Below are positions 35,607 to 44,692 of a stretch of 64,000 nucleotides of DNA, piece by piece; within the stretch, counting starts at the first letter, position 1, and the number at the start of each line of letters is the position of its first letter. The DNA is taken from NCBI RefSeq assembly GCF_014696625.1, contig NZ_JACJQL010000016.1, positions 1 through 64,000 of the forward strand, in the 5' to 3' direction. The notes beneath the pieces were generated by a model. It saw only the letters and a list, made by a program, of their open reading frames with translations, was not told the origin of the DNA and made no database searches. Position numbers and translations under genes: made by a program. Source of the stretch: Nostoc parmelioides FACHB-3921. GTDB taxonomy: Bacteria > Cyanobacteriota > Cyanobacteriia > Cyanobacteriales > Nostocaceae.

Positions 35607-37520
35607 ATGCGAACACAAGACAGGGTACAAGTCAATTCTATTGCAGAGGCGATCGCAGCTAGTCAAAAATATCTGCTATCACTACAAAATCCGGCTGGTT
35701 ACTGGTGGGCGGAGTTGGAATCGAACGTCACCATTACGGCTGAGGTTGTTTTACTGCACAAAATTTGGGGAACAGATAAAACTCTACCTCTACATAAAGT
35801 AGAAGCTTACCTGCGATCGCAACAAAAGCAGCATGGCGGTTGGGAATTATTTTATGGGGATGGGGGCGAACTCAGTACATCGGTTGAGGCGTACATGGCG
35901 CTGAAGTTGCTTGGGGTACCTGCAACTGACCCCGCCATGATTCAGGCGCGAGATTTTATTCTCCAGCGTGGTGGTATCAGCAAAACCCGTATTTTTACCA
36001 AGTTTCACCTCGCACTCATCGGCTGTTACAACTGGCGTGGTCTTCCTTCCCTCCCAGCTTGGGTGATGCTGTTACCCAATCAGTTCCCTGTGAATATTTA
36101 TGAGATGTCCAGTTGGGCGCGTTCCAGCACTGTCCCACTGTTGATTGTTTTTGACCAAAAACCTGTCTATCAAGTCAATCCAACTATTACCCTCGATGAG
36201 TTATACGCGGAAGGCGTGGAGAATGTCCGCTATGAATTACCCCGCAGTGGTGACTGGACTGATTTATTTCTCACTTTAGATGAAGGCTTCAAGCTGGCGG
36301 AAAGTTTCAATTTTATTCCCTTTCGAGAAGAAGGTATTAAAGCCGCCGAAAAATGGATTATAGAACGCCAAGAAGCCACAGGCGACTGGGGGGGAATTAT
36401 TCCCGCCATGTTAAATTCTATGCTGGCTTTGCGCGCTTTGGGTTATGACACCAACGACCCAATTGTAGAACGGGGTTTGCAAGCCATTGATAACTTTGCT
36501 ATCGAAACAGCAGATTGTTATCGAGTCCAGCCTTGTGTGTCACCTGTGTGGGATACAGCCTGGGTTATCCGGGCGTTGATTGACTCTGGTATAGCACCAG
36601 ACCATCCGGCTATAGTCAAGGCGGGAGAATGGTTATTACAAAAGCAAATTCTTGACTATGGTGATTGGAATGTCAAAAATCGCCAAGGTAAGCCAGGGGC
36701 TTGGGCGTTTGAGTTTGAGAATCGCTTTTACCCAGATGTGGATGATACGGCTGTTGTCGTTATGGCACTCCACGCGGCTAAACTCCCTCATGAACAATTA
36801 AAGCAGAAGGCGTGCGATCGCGCTCTCCAATGGGTAGCATCAATGCAATGCAAACCAGGCGGTTGGGCAGCTTTTGATATTGATAATGACCAAGATTGGC
36901 TCAATTCCGTACCCTACGGCGACTTAAAAGCCATGATTGACCCCAACACAGCAGATGTTACCGCCAGGGTAATCGAAATGTTGGGCGCTTGTAATTTATC
37001 TATTGATTCCCACGACTTGGAACGGGCGCTGACTTATCTATTAAATGAACAAGAAAAAGAAGGCTGTTGGTTTGGACGTTGGGGCGTAAATTACATTTAT
37101 GGAACTAGTGGCGTTCTCTGTGCCTTGACTTTAATCAATCCGCAAAATTATCAACGCCATATTCAACAGGGTGCTACTTGGTTAGTGGGGTGTCAAAACC
37201 CTGATGGCGGTTGGGGTGAAACTTGCTTTAGCTACAACGACCCCAGCCTGAAAGGTCAAGGTGACAGTACACCATCCCAAACAGCCTGGGCGTTAATTGG
37301 GTTGATAGCAGCTGGTGAAGCTACTGGTAATTTTGCTCATGATGCCATTGAACGGGGAATTCATCATCTGGTATCCACTCAACAACCAGACGGCAGTTGG
37401 TTTGAGGCATACTTTACCGGAACAGGCTTCCCCTGTCACTTTTATTTGAAGTATCACTACTATCAACAGTACTTTCCTTTAATTGCCCTTGGTCGTTATC
37501 AAGCAATTAACCCTCTTTAA
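35607..37520 (+). CDS. shc: Squalene-hopene cyclase
   Basis: The 637-residue peripheral membrane enzyme cyclises squalene to hopene and diplopterol, the first hopanoid step. The catalytic acid motif DVDDTAVV is at residues 377-384, and several QW repeats (such as QQPDGSW and QNPDGGWG) are seen. The ATG at 35607 directly follows an in-frame TTG. Full length. It shares its upstream region with hpnB. Confidence 0.96.
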   Translation: MRTQDRVQVNSIAEAIAASQKYLLSLQNPAGYWWAELESNVTITAEVVLLHKIWGTDKTLPLHKVEAYLRSQQKQHGGWELFYGDGGELSTSVEAYMALKLLGVPATDPAMIQARDFILQRGGISKTRIFTKFHLALIGCYNWRGLPSLPAWVMLLPNQFPVNIYEMSSWARSSTVPLLIVFDQKPVYQVNPTITLDELYAEGVENVRYELPRSGDWTDLFLTLDEGFKLAESFNFIPFREEGIKAAEKWIIERQEATGDWGGIIPAMLNSMLALRALGYDTNDPIVERGLQAIDNFAIETADCYRVQPCVSPVWDTAWVIRALIDSGIAPDHPAIVKAGEWLLQKQILDYGDWNVKNRQGKPGAWAFEFENRFYPDVDDTAVVVMALHAAKLPHEQLKQKACDRALQWVASMQCKPGGWAAFDIDNDQDWLNSVPYGDLKAMIDPNTADVTARVIEMLGACNLSIDSHDLERALTYLLNEQEKEGCWFGRWGVNYIYGTSGVLCALTLINPQNYQRHIQQGATWLVGCQNPDGGWGETCFSYNDPSLKGQGDSTPSQTAWALIGLIAAGEATGNFAHDAIERGIHHLVSTQQPDGSWFEAYFTGTGFPCHFYLKYHYYQQYFPLIALGRYQAINPL

Positions 37521-37528
37521 CTGCCTCC

Positions 37529-37915
37529 CTATTTATCAGCTGCATCTGCTTGTTGCGTTTTCCGTAAATGAGTGCAGACTTTAGCTAATAATTCCTCAAT
37601 ATTAAAGGGTTTGACCACATAATCGGCAGTACTAGCATCTAAACCAGCAATGCGAGCGGTGACTTCATCTTTAGCCGTTAACAATATTATGGGTATATTT
37701 TTGGCACTATTCCCCAAGCGGTGGCAAATTTCCCACGCCGATAAACCAGGGATTTTCCAATCTAAAATTATCAAATCTAGCTGCAATTGCCGGGCTGCAA
37801 TCATTGCAGTTAAGCCATCGTAGGCGACACTAACCTGATACCCTTGATAGTTTAGTTCCAATTCCAGAAATCGTGCTAGTTTGACTTCATCTTCAACCAG
37901 TAAGATGTGCGTCAT
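37529..37915 (-). CDS. Single-domain response regulator (receiver only)
   Basis: The 128-residue protein is a CheY-like receiver: ILLVEDEVKLARFLELEL at the N-terminus, the phospho-accepting aspartate in LIILDWKIPG, TAKD and the conserved lysine in YVVKPFN. Sequence style is OmpR-like, but there is no DNA-binding domain. A 32-codon upstream extension is open but starts in repeat-like DNA; the ATG at 37915 is the family start. No kinase is adjacent. The hybrid partner is unknown. Confidence 0.88.
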   Translation of the reverse strand: MTHILLVEDEVKLARFLELELNYQGYQVSVAYDGLTAMIAARQLQLDLIILDWKIPGLSAWEICHRLGNSAKNIPIILLTAKDEVTARIAGLDASTADYVVKPFNIEELLAKVCTHLRKTQQADAADK

Positions 37916-38461
37916 GATCGAGCAAAAGTAAAAAGGTAAGGTAACAATTGTGAGATACCAATACTGTAGGCATTTAGGCGATGGTCTTCGACCGACCGTA
38001 GGTCGTCGCATATAGTCTTGTTATGGCTAATATGCTGTAACAGCCAATAATGACACCAATAATATGGGCATCTAATTAGTTCTAGGCTAGCTTATTATAC
38101 TTTTGCTTAAGTAACAACCGTAAGTTTGCACAGTAATAAATACTGTTAGCGGTAGTAGGGTGTTGAGCAGTTTCTTGTGTGATGAGTACAACATCTTATC
38201 TCTAGCCTCTCATCTTAGCCCTGTCAATGTGACTTTTTGGCCTGAGCTAGGAACTTGGCAGTTGAGACGTGTGGATGACGAGGATCATACACAGGAGGAG
38301 CTTTTTTCTTCTTGGGAGGACGAGGGAGTTTGAGAAAAGAACTTAAACGCACTTGTGCAGCCAATTACCCAGCTATTCGTCACCTTGATAGAGCTACCCC
38401 ATACCCCTATACCCTTAATTTACGCGTCAAAATAGATCAATAAACCTATGTCTTATTTTCC
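37916..38461. other. Intergenic region with one possible short gene
   Basis: The spacer holds the short palindromic run GACCGACCGTAGGTCGTCGC near 37990 and, on the reverse strand, a 42-codon Lys/Pro-rich frame (38224-38352). Nothing else is recognised. Confidence 0.5.
38224..38352 (-). CDS. Possible 42-aa Lys/Pro-rich small protein
   Basis: A reverse-strand frame with GTG (38352) or TTG (38364) start reads RLSSFLKLPRPPKKKKAPPV, then YDPRHPHVSTAKFLAQAKK, and stops at 38224. The strongly basic, proline-rich N-terminal half and coherent composition look like a real small protein, perhaps ribosome- or nucleic-acid-associated. No good ribosome site is visible and the family is not recognised. Confidence 0.4.
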   Translation of the reverse strand: MRLSSFLKLPRPPKKKKAPPVYDPRHPHVSTAKFLAQAKKSH

Positions 38462-38917
38462 ATGTCTAGTAAAAAGACAACTATGTTAAGTTGTGACTGG
38501 CCGATTGAGCGGTTACCTGGATTAAGTCAAGAAGAACAATCTCGACTGCAAAATTGTGGCATTCAAACTACAGCAGGGCTTGTCAAACAGGGTAAAACTT
38601 TAGAGTCCAGGCTGGCTTTGGCGAGTAAGTTACAAGTTCATCTGCAATATGTCAATAAATGGATAGCCTTAGCAGATTTAGCCAGGATTCCTAGTGTAGG
38701 AACACAATATTGTGGTTTATTACTTCATGCAGGCGTTGGTTCTGTGGCACAATTAGCCCAGATTCCCACTCACAGATTGCACAAGCAGATTTTACGCTTA
38801 CAAGTCGCAACCTTGCAGCGTCGAGATTTGTGTCCAGCGATTGAATTAGTCCAGCAGTGGAGTCAACAGGCGAATATGGTCAACAGTCAACAGTCAACAG
38901 TCAACATGATTTCCTAA
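38462..38917 (+). CDS. DUF4332 domain-containing protein
   Basis: The 151-residue protein has two helix-hairpin-helix-like motifs (IERLPGLSQEEQSRLQNCGI and LARIPSVGTQYCGLLLHAGV), typical of the DUF4332 family found in many cyanobacteria. The role is unknown; a nucleic-acid link is suggested only by the fold. The last residues (NSQQSTVNMIS) come from a GTCAACA heptamer array that has grown into the gene. The stop overlaps the 3' end of the converging tetR gene by 4 bp. Confidence 0.82.
   Translation: MSSKKTTMLSCDWPIERLPGLSQEEQSRLQNCGIQTTAGLVKQGKTLESRLALASKLQVHLQYVNKWIALADLARIPSVGTQYCGLLLHAGVGSVAQLAQIPTHRLHKQILRLQVATLQRRDLCPAIELVQQWSQQANMVNSQQSTVNMIS
38879..38906. repeat. GTCAACA heptamer repeat inside a gene end
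   Basis: About four units of the AGTCAAC heptamer encode the C-terminal tail of the DUF4332 protein. Confidence 0.85.
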
Positions 38918-39528
38918 TCTTTTACCAGCACCCCATTTAGGAAGATATCAGCTAGGCCTTCTGCCATTTGCTGCATTTGTTGGGGGGAAGCGTCTGGCTG
39001 CATGAGAGTATTGTTGGAGAAGCCAGCGATCGCAAACATTCCCAGGAAAACTTTGGCGACTAGATTAGCATCGGTTTTGCGGTAAATGCCTTTATCCATA
39101 GCAGTTTGGAAGAAGGCTTCGGCGACATTGGTCATTTTCTCGATGACTTCTATTTGAATGCGATCGCGCAAGTCTGGGTGAAACTGCACTTCCATAAAGC
39201 AAACCCGCATTAAATCGGCGTTTTTTTGCAAATTCCACATCCGGCGGCGCATCACCTGAGCAACAGCCTTATAGCTACCCATTTCGCTCAATTCTGTCAG
39301 CAAATCTGTGAGAATGTCCACCCAGCCAGCAGTTGCTACTTCTACCAAAATCGCTTTTTTGTTAGGGAAATGCCTAAACAAAGTACCTTCGGCTACACCT
39401 GCGGCTTGTGCTAAATCGCGGGTGGTGGTGCCATCAAAGCCTTGGGAGGCAAATAACTTTAGCGCTGCCTGTAAAATTTTGGTGCGTGTCTGTGCCTCTG
39501 AAGGCGGGGGAGAATTAAAAACTCGCAT
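38914..39528 (-). CDS. TetR/AcrR-family transcriptional regulator
   Basis: The 204-residue protein has a TetR HTH (RTKILQAALKLFASQGFDGT, TLFRHFPNKKAILVE) and a helical effector domain. It is divergent from the M16 peptidase genes with 150 bp between, so these are candidate targets. The effector is unknown. Confidence 0.87.
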   Translation of the reverse strand: MRVFNSPPPSEAQTRTKILQAALKLFASQGFDGTTTRDLAQAAGVAEGTLFRHFPNKKAILVEVATAGWVDILTDLLTELSEMGSYKAVAQVMRRRMWNLQKNADLMRVCFMEVQFHPDLRDRIQIEVIEKMTNVAEAFFQTAMDKGIYRKTDANLVAKVFLGMFAIAGFSNNTLMQPDASPQQMQQMAEGLADIFLNGVLVKD

Positions 39529-39678
39529 AATAGTTATTGTAAAATCTCCGGAACACTACTTGTAGCATTATTGTCTAACGTCAGGTACAAAAAGCACAGA
39601 AAGCTTAATACAAGATTAACGCTGCAATTCTCGATTAACCTGTTGCTTAGGTAGTGGATATTTATTTACTTGTTGCTT

Positions 39679-41265
39679 ATGAATCAACTTAGTCGTTCAA
39701 TATCGCGTCGGCTGTTGGCTATCTTGATGGCAACAGTCGTTCTATGGTGGGGATGGACACCAGAAATAGCTTTGGCACAAACGCCTCCTGCTTTACAACC
39801 AAGCAAAACACCAACTGCAAAGGTTCCCACTTCAATTCAACCCTATCTAGACCGGGTAATTAAGGATTTGACGGAGTTCCGGCTGGATAATGGCATGAAG
39901 TTTATTGTCTTAGAACGCCATCAAGCGCCAGTGGTTTCCTTTCTCACCTATGCGGATGTTGGAGGTGTGGATGAACCAGATGGTAAAACTGGTGTCGCTC
40001 ACTTTCTTGAGCATTTGGCGTTCAAAGGCACTACACGCATTGGTACGCAAGATTATCAGGCCGAAAAACCTCTACTTGAGCGGTTGGAGCAGTTAGACAC
40101 GCAAATTCGAGCAGCGAAAGCTAATGGCAAGCAAGATGATGTTGTTAGGCTGCAAGCGACTTTTAAGGAAGTAGAATCACAAGCTGGTAAATTAGTCAAA
40201 CAAAATGAACTGGGGCAAATTGTCGAACAATCTGGGGGTGTAGGTTTAAACGCCAATACCTCGACGGAAGCGACACGTTATTTCTACAGTTTCCCGTCCA
40301 ATAAGTTAGAGCTGTGGATGTCATTGGAGTCTGATCGATTTCTTGACCCTGTGATTCGCCGGGAGTTTTATAAAGAAAAAGATGTGATTTTAGAAGAGCG
40401 GCGGATGCGGGTGGAAAATTCACCTATTGGTTTAATGGTGGAAAAGTTCATTGATGCTGCTTATAAAGTTCATCCTTACAGACGACCGGTGATTGGTTAT
40501 GACCAAGATATTCGTAACCTAACGCCAGAAGATGTACAAACATTTTTTGACACTTATTACGTACCCAGTAATCTGACTATTGCTGTTGTTGGGGATGTGG
40601 AGGTAGCTGAAGTCAAACGCTTGGCACAAACTTACTTTGGACGCTATAAAGCAGCACCTAAACCACAGTCAAAAATTGCCACAGAACCCAAACAAACACA
40701 AACAAGAGAAGTTACTTTAGAACTCGCTTCTCAACCTTGGTATTTAGAAGGTTATCATCGTCCCGCAATGACTCATCCAGATAATGCGGCATATGATATT
40801 ATCGCCAGCTTGTTAAGTAATGGGCGCACATCAAGACTATATAAGTCTTTAGTGGAAACAGAACGTGTAGCATTAAACGCTCAAGGTTTTAGTGGTTTTC
40901 CTGGTGATAAATACCCCAACTTGATGCTGTTCTATGCTCTCACGGCTCCTGGTCATACAGTTGATGAGGTAGCAGTTTCTTTGAGTAAAGAAATTGACAA
41001 GTTGAAGACTGAACCTGTATCTGCGGTGGAATTGGAACGGGTGAAAACTCAAGCCAGGGCTGGTTTATTACGTAGCTTAGATTCCAATATGGGGATGGCG
41101 CAGCAACTTTTGGAATATGAGGTAAAAACAGGCTCTTGGCGCAATTTGTTTAAACAATTAGATGACATTGTAGCTGTGACTCCTGCGGATATTCAACGAG
41201 TAGCAAAAGCAACGTTTACGCCGGAAAATCGCACAATTGGCAAGTTGTTATCGAAAAAAGCATGA
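39679..41265 (+). CDS. M16 family zinc metallopeptidase (catalytic subunit)
   Basis: The 528-residue protein has a signal peptide (cut near IALAQ) and an M16 (insulinase/processing peptidase) fold. The zinc motif HFLEH is at about residues 108-112, and C-terminal M16 domain signatures such as GRTSRLYKSL are present. It is followed after 16 bp by an M16 gene without the zinc motif. The pair therefore resembles the alpha/beta arrangement of processing peptidases acting in the periplasm. The ATG at 39679 is preferred over the upstream TTG at 39670. Confidence 0.92.
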   Translation: MNQLSRSISRRLLAILMATVVLWWGWTPEIALAQTPPALQPSKTPTAKVPTSIQPYLDRVIKDLTEFRLDNGMKFIVLERHQAPVVSFLTYADVGGVDEPDGKTGVAHFLEHLAFKGTTRIGTQDYQAEKPLLERLEQLDTQIRAAKANGKQDDVVRLQATFKEVESQAGKLVKQNELGQIVEQSGGVGLNANTSTEATRYFYSFPSNKLELWMSLESDRFLDPVIRREFYKEKDVILEERRMRVENSPIGLMVEKFIDAAYKVHPYRRPVIGYDQDIRNLTPEDVQTFFDTYYVPSNLTIAVVGDVEVAEVKRLAQTYFGRYKAAPKPQSKIATEPKQTQTREVTLELASQPWYLEGYHRPAMTHPDNAAYDIIASLLSNGRTSRLYKSLVETERVALNAQGFSGFPGDKYPNLMLFYALTAPGHTVDEVAVSLSKEIDKLKTEPVSAVELERVKTQARAGLLRSLDSNMGMAQQLLEYEVKTGSWRNLFKQLDDIVAVTPADIQRVAKATFTPENRTIGKLLSKKA

Positions 41266-41281
41266 GTAATACACCGCAAAT

Positions 41282-42811
41282 ATGAGGAGATCAGCAACAG
41301 ATATGTACAGGCGTAAACAATTTAAGAGAAAATTCACAATGGGGAAAGGCAAAAAATTTATTATGGCATTGGTAGCTGTTTTTGCCTTTTTAGCTGTGAC
41401 TTTTAACTTTTCACTAACGGCGACAGCAGCAGCCAAGCACTACACAGAGTTGCAGTTTGCGCCCTTACCGGAGGTGAAGTTACCCAAGTATGAACGGTTT
41501 GTGTTGCAGAACGGCTTGGTTGTCTATCTTATGGAAGATAGGGAACTACCTTTAATTGGGGGTACAGCCCTAGTTCGGACTGGAAGTCGTTGGGAACCAG
41601 CAGATAAAGTGGGATTGGCTGGTTCTACAGGTGGCGTGATGCGGACTGGTGGAACTAAGCAGCATTCACCTGATGACTTGAATGAAATATTAGAACAACG
41701 CGCCGCATCGGTAGAAGTGAATATTGGTGAAGCGGCGGGTAGTGCTAGTTTTGAGGCGCTGAGTGAAGATGTGGAAACTGTGTTTGGGCTATTTGCTGAG
41801 GTGCTGCGATCGCCAGTGTTTGCTCAAGCTAAACTAGATTTGGCAAAGACGCAAGCTAAAGGTGGTATCGCTCGCCGCAATGATGACCCGGATGATATTG
41901 CTAATCGGGAATTTCGCAAGCTAATTTATGGCAAGGATAGCCCCTATGGTCGGATTACAGAATATGCTACTGTGAATGCGATCGCTCGTGAAGATTTGGT
42001 ACAGTTCCACCAAAAGTATTTCCACCCCAATAATATGATTTTGGGCATTGTGGGAGATTTTGATAGTAAAAAAATGCGATCGCTCATTCAAGCCAAGTTG
42101 GGTAACTGGGCGCGTAACCCGAAATTTACTAAACCAACTTTACCAGCAGTTTCCCCAGCAAACACAGGCGGTGTGTTTTTCGTCAATCAACCCCAACTGA
42201 CCCAAAGTAGTATTTTAGTTGGTCATTTGGGAGGTAAGTTTGATAATCCCGACTACGCCGCTTTGGACGTGTTGAATGGTGTGTTAAATGGTTTTGGTGG
42301 GCGTTTATTTAATGAGGTGCGATCGCGTCAAGGTTTAGCCTATTCTGTATATGGTTACTGGAGTCCCCGCTTTGACTATCCTGGGATGTTCATGGCTGGC
42401 GGACAAACCCGTTCTGATGCGACTGTGCAGTTTGTCAAAGCCTTACAAGCGGAAATTAAACGCATCCAAGCCCAACCCGTAACAGCAGAAGAACTAACCC
42501 GTGCTAAAGAGTCTACCCTTAATTCTTTTGTATTTAACTTCCAAGACCCCAGCCAAACCTTATCCCGGTTGATGCGCTATGAATATTACGGCTATCCGGC
42601 TGATTTTCTCTTCCGTTATCAAAAAGCCGTAGCCGCAACCACCATAGCTGATGTGCAACGGGTAGCCAAGCAATACCTCAAACCAGATAATCTAGTGACT
42701 TTGGTAGTGGGTAATCAAAGCGCTATTCAACCACCATTAACTCAACTAGCCTCCCAAGTCACACCAATTGATGTGACAATTCCTAGCCCACCACAACAAG
42801 CGCAGAATTAA
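41282..42811 (+). CDS. M16 family peptidase-like protein (non-catalytic partner)
   Basis: The 509-residue protein has an N-terminal basic region and hydrophobic segment (about residues 25-47), then an M16 fold. At the place of HxxEH it reads LAGSTGGVMRTGG, so it cannot bind zinc. The C-terminal half is typical (FGGRLFNEVRSRQGLAYSVY). It follows the catalytic M16 gene by 16 bp and very probably forms a heterodimer with its product. A strong palindromic terminator follows. Confidence 0.9.
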   Translation: MRRSATDMYRRKQFKRKFTMGKGKKFIMALVAVFAFLAVTFNFSLTATAAAKHYTELQFAPLPEVKLPKYERFVLQNGLVVYLMEDRELPLIGGTALVRTGSRWEPADKVGLAGSTGGVMRTGGTKQHSPDDLNEILEQRAASVEVNIGEAAGSASFEALSEDVETVFGLFAEVLRSPVFAQAKLDLAKTQAKGGIARRNDDPDDIANREFRKLIYGKDSPYGRITEYATVNAIAREDLVQFHQKYFHPNNMILGIVGDFDSKKMRSLIQAKLGNWARNPKFTKPTLPAVSPANTGGVFFVNQPQLTQSSILVGHLGGKFDNPDYAALDVLNGVLNGFGGRLFNEVRSRQGLAYSVYGYWSPRFDYPGMFMAGGQTRSDATVQFVKALQAEIKRIQAQPVTAEELTRAKESTLNSFVFNFQDPSQTLSRLMRYEYYGYPADFLFRYQKAVAATTIADVQRVAKQYLKPDNLVTLVVGNQSAIQPPLTQLASQVTPIDVTIPSPPQQAQN

Positions 42812-42825
42812 GAGTTGAGATCAGC

Positions 42826-42852
42826 TATTTAGACGCGCATTAGCTTAATAAA
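42826..42852. repeat. Right end of the foldback dispersed repeat
   Basis: ATTTAGACGCGCATTAGCTT matches the right end of the 17395-17514 element (ATTTAGACGAGCATTAGCTT) with one difference. Confidence 0.65.
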
Positions 42853-42855
42853 TGG

Positions 42856-42897
42856 ATAATAATCCCAGTTTCTCTAGAGAAACTGGGATTATTATTT
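42856..42897 (+). terminator. Terminator of the M16 pair
   Basis: AATCCCAGTTTCTCT/AGAGAAACTGGGATT is a perfect 30-bp palindrome (42861-42890), extended by ATAAT/ATTAT and followed by TTTT. Confidence 0.92.
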
Positions 42898-43101
42898 TGA
42901 TGAGGACAAAGCAGCTTCACTGTTATATGAAATCAGGTTTTATAGACACAAATACTTTAATTATGTCTGAAAATCTAGTCCGTAAATATTGATTTTCTTC
43001 AAGGACAAATCAAAATATAAGGCAGGACTTCCCATCTTTCTGATTAGGGAAAATCCCTGTAACGAGCTAACCGATATAATCGTATTCAAAGAGGCAAGCA
43101 A

Positions 43102-43359
43102 ATGGTAAAAATAACAATTTCTGATCTTTCACCCGACGATGAGGGAAAATCATTGAAAGACCTCACTAATTGGGAACTGAAGTCTGTGTATGCAGGCTTG
43201 GAAAGAAGATATGGCGGTAGAAGAAATCAAGTTGCTGAACCGTCAGAAGAGTCAACAACACCCACATTGAATGATACTAACGGAACTCTTGATCGATGGA
43301 TGGATTCACTAGAATTACAAATTCAAGACCTGCGAAAACAGCTTGGTATTAATTCATGA
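43102..43359 (+). CDS. Small peptide with a leader like the RiPP precursors
   Basis: The 85-residue peptide starts MVKITISDLSPDDEGKSLKD. It aligns without gaps over 32 residues to the leader of the sixth precursor at 45814 (12 identities, including K3, I4, S7, L9, D13, L18, D20, L21, E25, Y30, G32), but has AG instead of GG at the cut position. The rest is hydrophilic, with an ERRYGGRRNQ segment and a helical C-terminus (LDRWMDSLELQIQDLRKQL). There is no cysteine. It has its own terminator, so it is a separate unit upstream of the five tandem genes. It may be a divergent precursor, an immunity or a regulatory peptide. Function unknown. Confidence 0.6.
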   Translation: MVKITISDLSPDDEGKSLKDLTNWELKSVYAGLERRYGGRRNQVAEPSEESTTPTLNDTNGTLDRWMDSLELQIQDLRKQLGINS

Positions 43360-43392
43360 TTGTTCGTTAATTACAACCTAATATTTAAGATG

Positions 43393-43436
43393 TCGTGTAT
43401 TTTGATATTAGTTTTTATCAAAATACACGATTTTTT
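43393..43436 (+). terminator. Terminator after the 85-aa peptide gene
   Basis: TCGTGTATTTTGATA pairs perfectly (15 bp) with TATCAAAATACACGA across an 8-nt loop and is followed by TTTTTT. Confidence 0.95.
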
Positions 43437-43866
43437 ATTGTGCGAGTGGGTATTATACCAATTCAAAATTCAAAATTAAGGAAGCAATACAGAATAATGG
43501 TTTTGGAGTATTATAGCCCCAGCCAGATAGATTGGGACATCCAGTTCAGATAAAACCCTGACAATACAAGGCTTTCAAATCGATCAACCGTCAACAGCTA
43601 TATCTGCCGCGTTCTTTTTTAAAATTAGTGTTAGTTATCTGTTGCTTTTGTCAGTTTATAAATGCAGTAATAGCGTGGCTAAGTAAGTTGAAATATTAAA
43701 TAATACTACCGTATTTTTCATAAAATATTGTGTCGGAAATTATCAAAATTAGCCGGCTTAAATTTTAGGCAATGTAAAAATCAAAAATAGACATATAGAA
43801 CTCATTTATGTCTTGCTGATTAAGGTTTTAAGCTTGATTTTTCTAAAAAAAATAAATAAAAATTGA
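43437..43866. other. Upstream region of the tandem precursor genes
   Basis: The 430-bp AT-rich stretch contains an ATTCAAAATTCAAAATTAAG repeat near 43459 and must carry the promoter for the peptide array. I see no gene in it. Confidence 0.55.
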
Positions 43867-43901
43867 GTCAACGGTTAAGAAAAACCAACTTAATCGTTGA
43901 C
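43867..43901 (+). promoter_or_regulatory. Leader hairpin before precursor gene 1
   Basis: GTCAACGGTTAAG pairs over 13 bp with CTTAATCGTTGAC (one G-U). Its core CGATTAAG/CTTAATCG is the same as the hairpins before genes 2-5. It ends 38 bp before the ATG. Confidence 0.75.
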
Positions 43902-43939
43902 GGAATTCGCTAAAAACAAACATTGTTCAGGAGTCAATC

Positions 43940-44185
43940 ATGGCGTTTATTGCTGTTAAAGAATTACAAGCTACTGGTGCAGAATTATTCCAAGATTCTG
44001 AAAGCTTTCTCAACGAATTGAACAGTCTTGATAACTCTGTTCATGGTGGTGGTGACTATTCTAATACCACAAATGGAGTTCTAGACTTAGCCGTGAAGGG
44101 ATTTGAGTTTGGTGTCATCACCTATGGTATCGATGCCATTGGACACCTAGCTAAGTCCTACAGTGACGCTGGTTACGGTTACTAA
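43940..44185 (+). CDS. Double-glycine-leader precursor peptide, copy 1
   Basis: The 81-residue peptide has a leader of about 37 residues (MAFIAVKELQATGAELFQDS, then ESFLNELNSLDNSVHGG). The core begins GDYSNTTNGVLDLAVKG, has a glycine-spaced FGVITYGIDAIGHLAK segment and ends SYSDAGYGY. The GG motif is the expected cut site for the C39-peptidase exporter encoded at 51975-55013. The core is rich in Ser/Thr and Tyr but has no Cys. An AGGAG ribosome site lies upstream. It is the first of five tandem copies on 343-377 bp repeat units. Confidence 0.88.
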   Translation: MAFIAVKELQATGAELFQDSESFLNELNSLDNSVHGGGDYSNTTNGVLDLAVKGFEFGVITYGIDAIGHLAKSYSDAGYGY

Positions 44186-44245
44186 ACTTCAATTGCTGAC
44201 TGGTTGAAGACTGAGCTAAATAGCTCTGTTGCAATTGTGGCATGA

Positions 44246-44273
44246 GCGATTAAGTTTTGAACTTCTTAATCGC
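44246..44273 (+). promoter_or_regulatory. Leader hairpin before precursor gene 2
   Basis: GCGATTAAG pairs with CTTAATCGC (9 bp) over a 10-nt loop, 43 bp upstream of the ATG. It is not followed by a T-run, so it is not a standard terminator. Confidence 0.75.
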
Positions 44274-44316
44274 CTCCACTTTCTATTAAAAACTAAAATC
44301 ATTTCAGGAGTCCATC

Positions 44317-44562
44317 ATGGCGTTTATTGCTGTTAAAGAATTACAAGCTACTGGTGCAGAATTGTTTCAAGATTCTGAAAGCTTCCTCAACGAATTGAAC
44401 AGTCTTGATAACTCTGTTCATGGTGGTGGTGAATATTCTAATACCACAAATGGAGTTCTAGACTTAGCTCAAAAGGGATTTGAGTTTGGTGTCATCACCT
44501 ATGGTATCGATGCTATTGGACACCTAGCTAAGTCCTACAGTGACGCTGGTTACGGTTACTAA
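44317..44562 (+). CDS. Double-glycine-leader precursor peptide, copy 2
   Basis: The 81-residue peptide differs from copy 1 only at the start of the core (GGGEY for GGGDY) and at AQKG for AVKG. Leader, GG cut site and the SYSDAGYGY end are the same. The same ribosome site (AGGAGTCCATC) precedes the ATG. No Cys. Confidence 0.88.
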   Translation: MAFIAVKELQATGAELFQDSESFLNELNSLDNSVHGGGEYSNTTNGVLDLAQKGFEFGVITYGIDAIGHLAKSYSDAGYGY

Positions 44563-44621
44563 ACTTCAATTGCTGACTGGTTGAAGCTGAGCTAAATAGC
44601 TCTGTTGCAATTGTGGCATGA

Positions 44622-44649
44622 GCGATTAAGTTTTGAACTTCTTAATCGC
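44622..44649 (+). promoter_or_regulatory. Leader hairpin before precursor gene 3
   Basis: GCGATTAAG/CTTAATCGC with the same loop as before gene 2, 43 bp before the ATG. Confidence 0.75.
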
Positions 44650-44692
44650 CTCCACTTTCTATTAAAAACTAAAATCATTTCAGGAGTCCATC

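Noticed and set aside
42861..42890. Operator or recombination site
   Set aside because: The perfect palindrome is directly downstream of an operon and followed by a T-rich run, so a terminator explains it fully.
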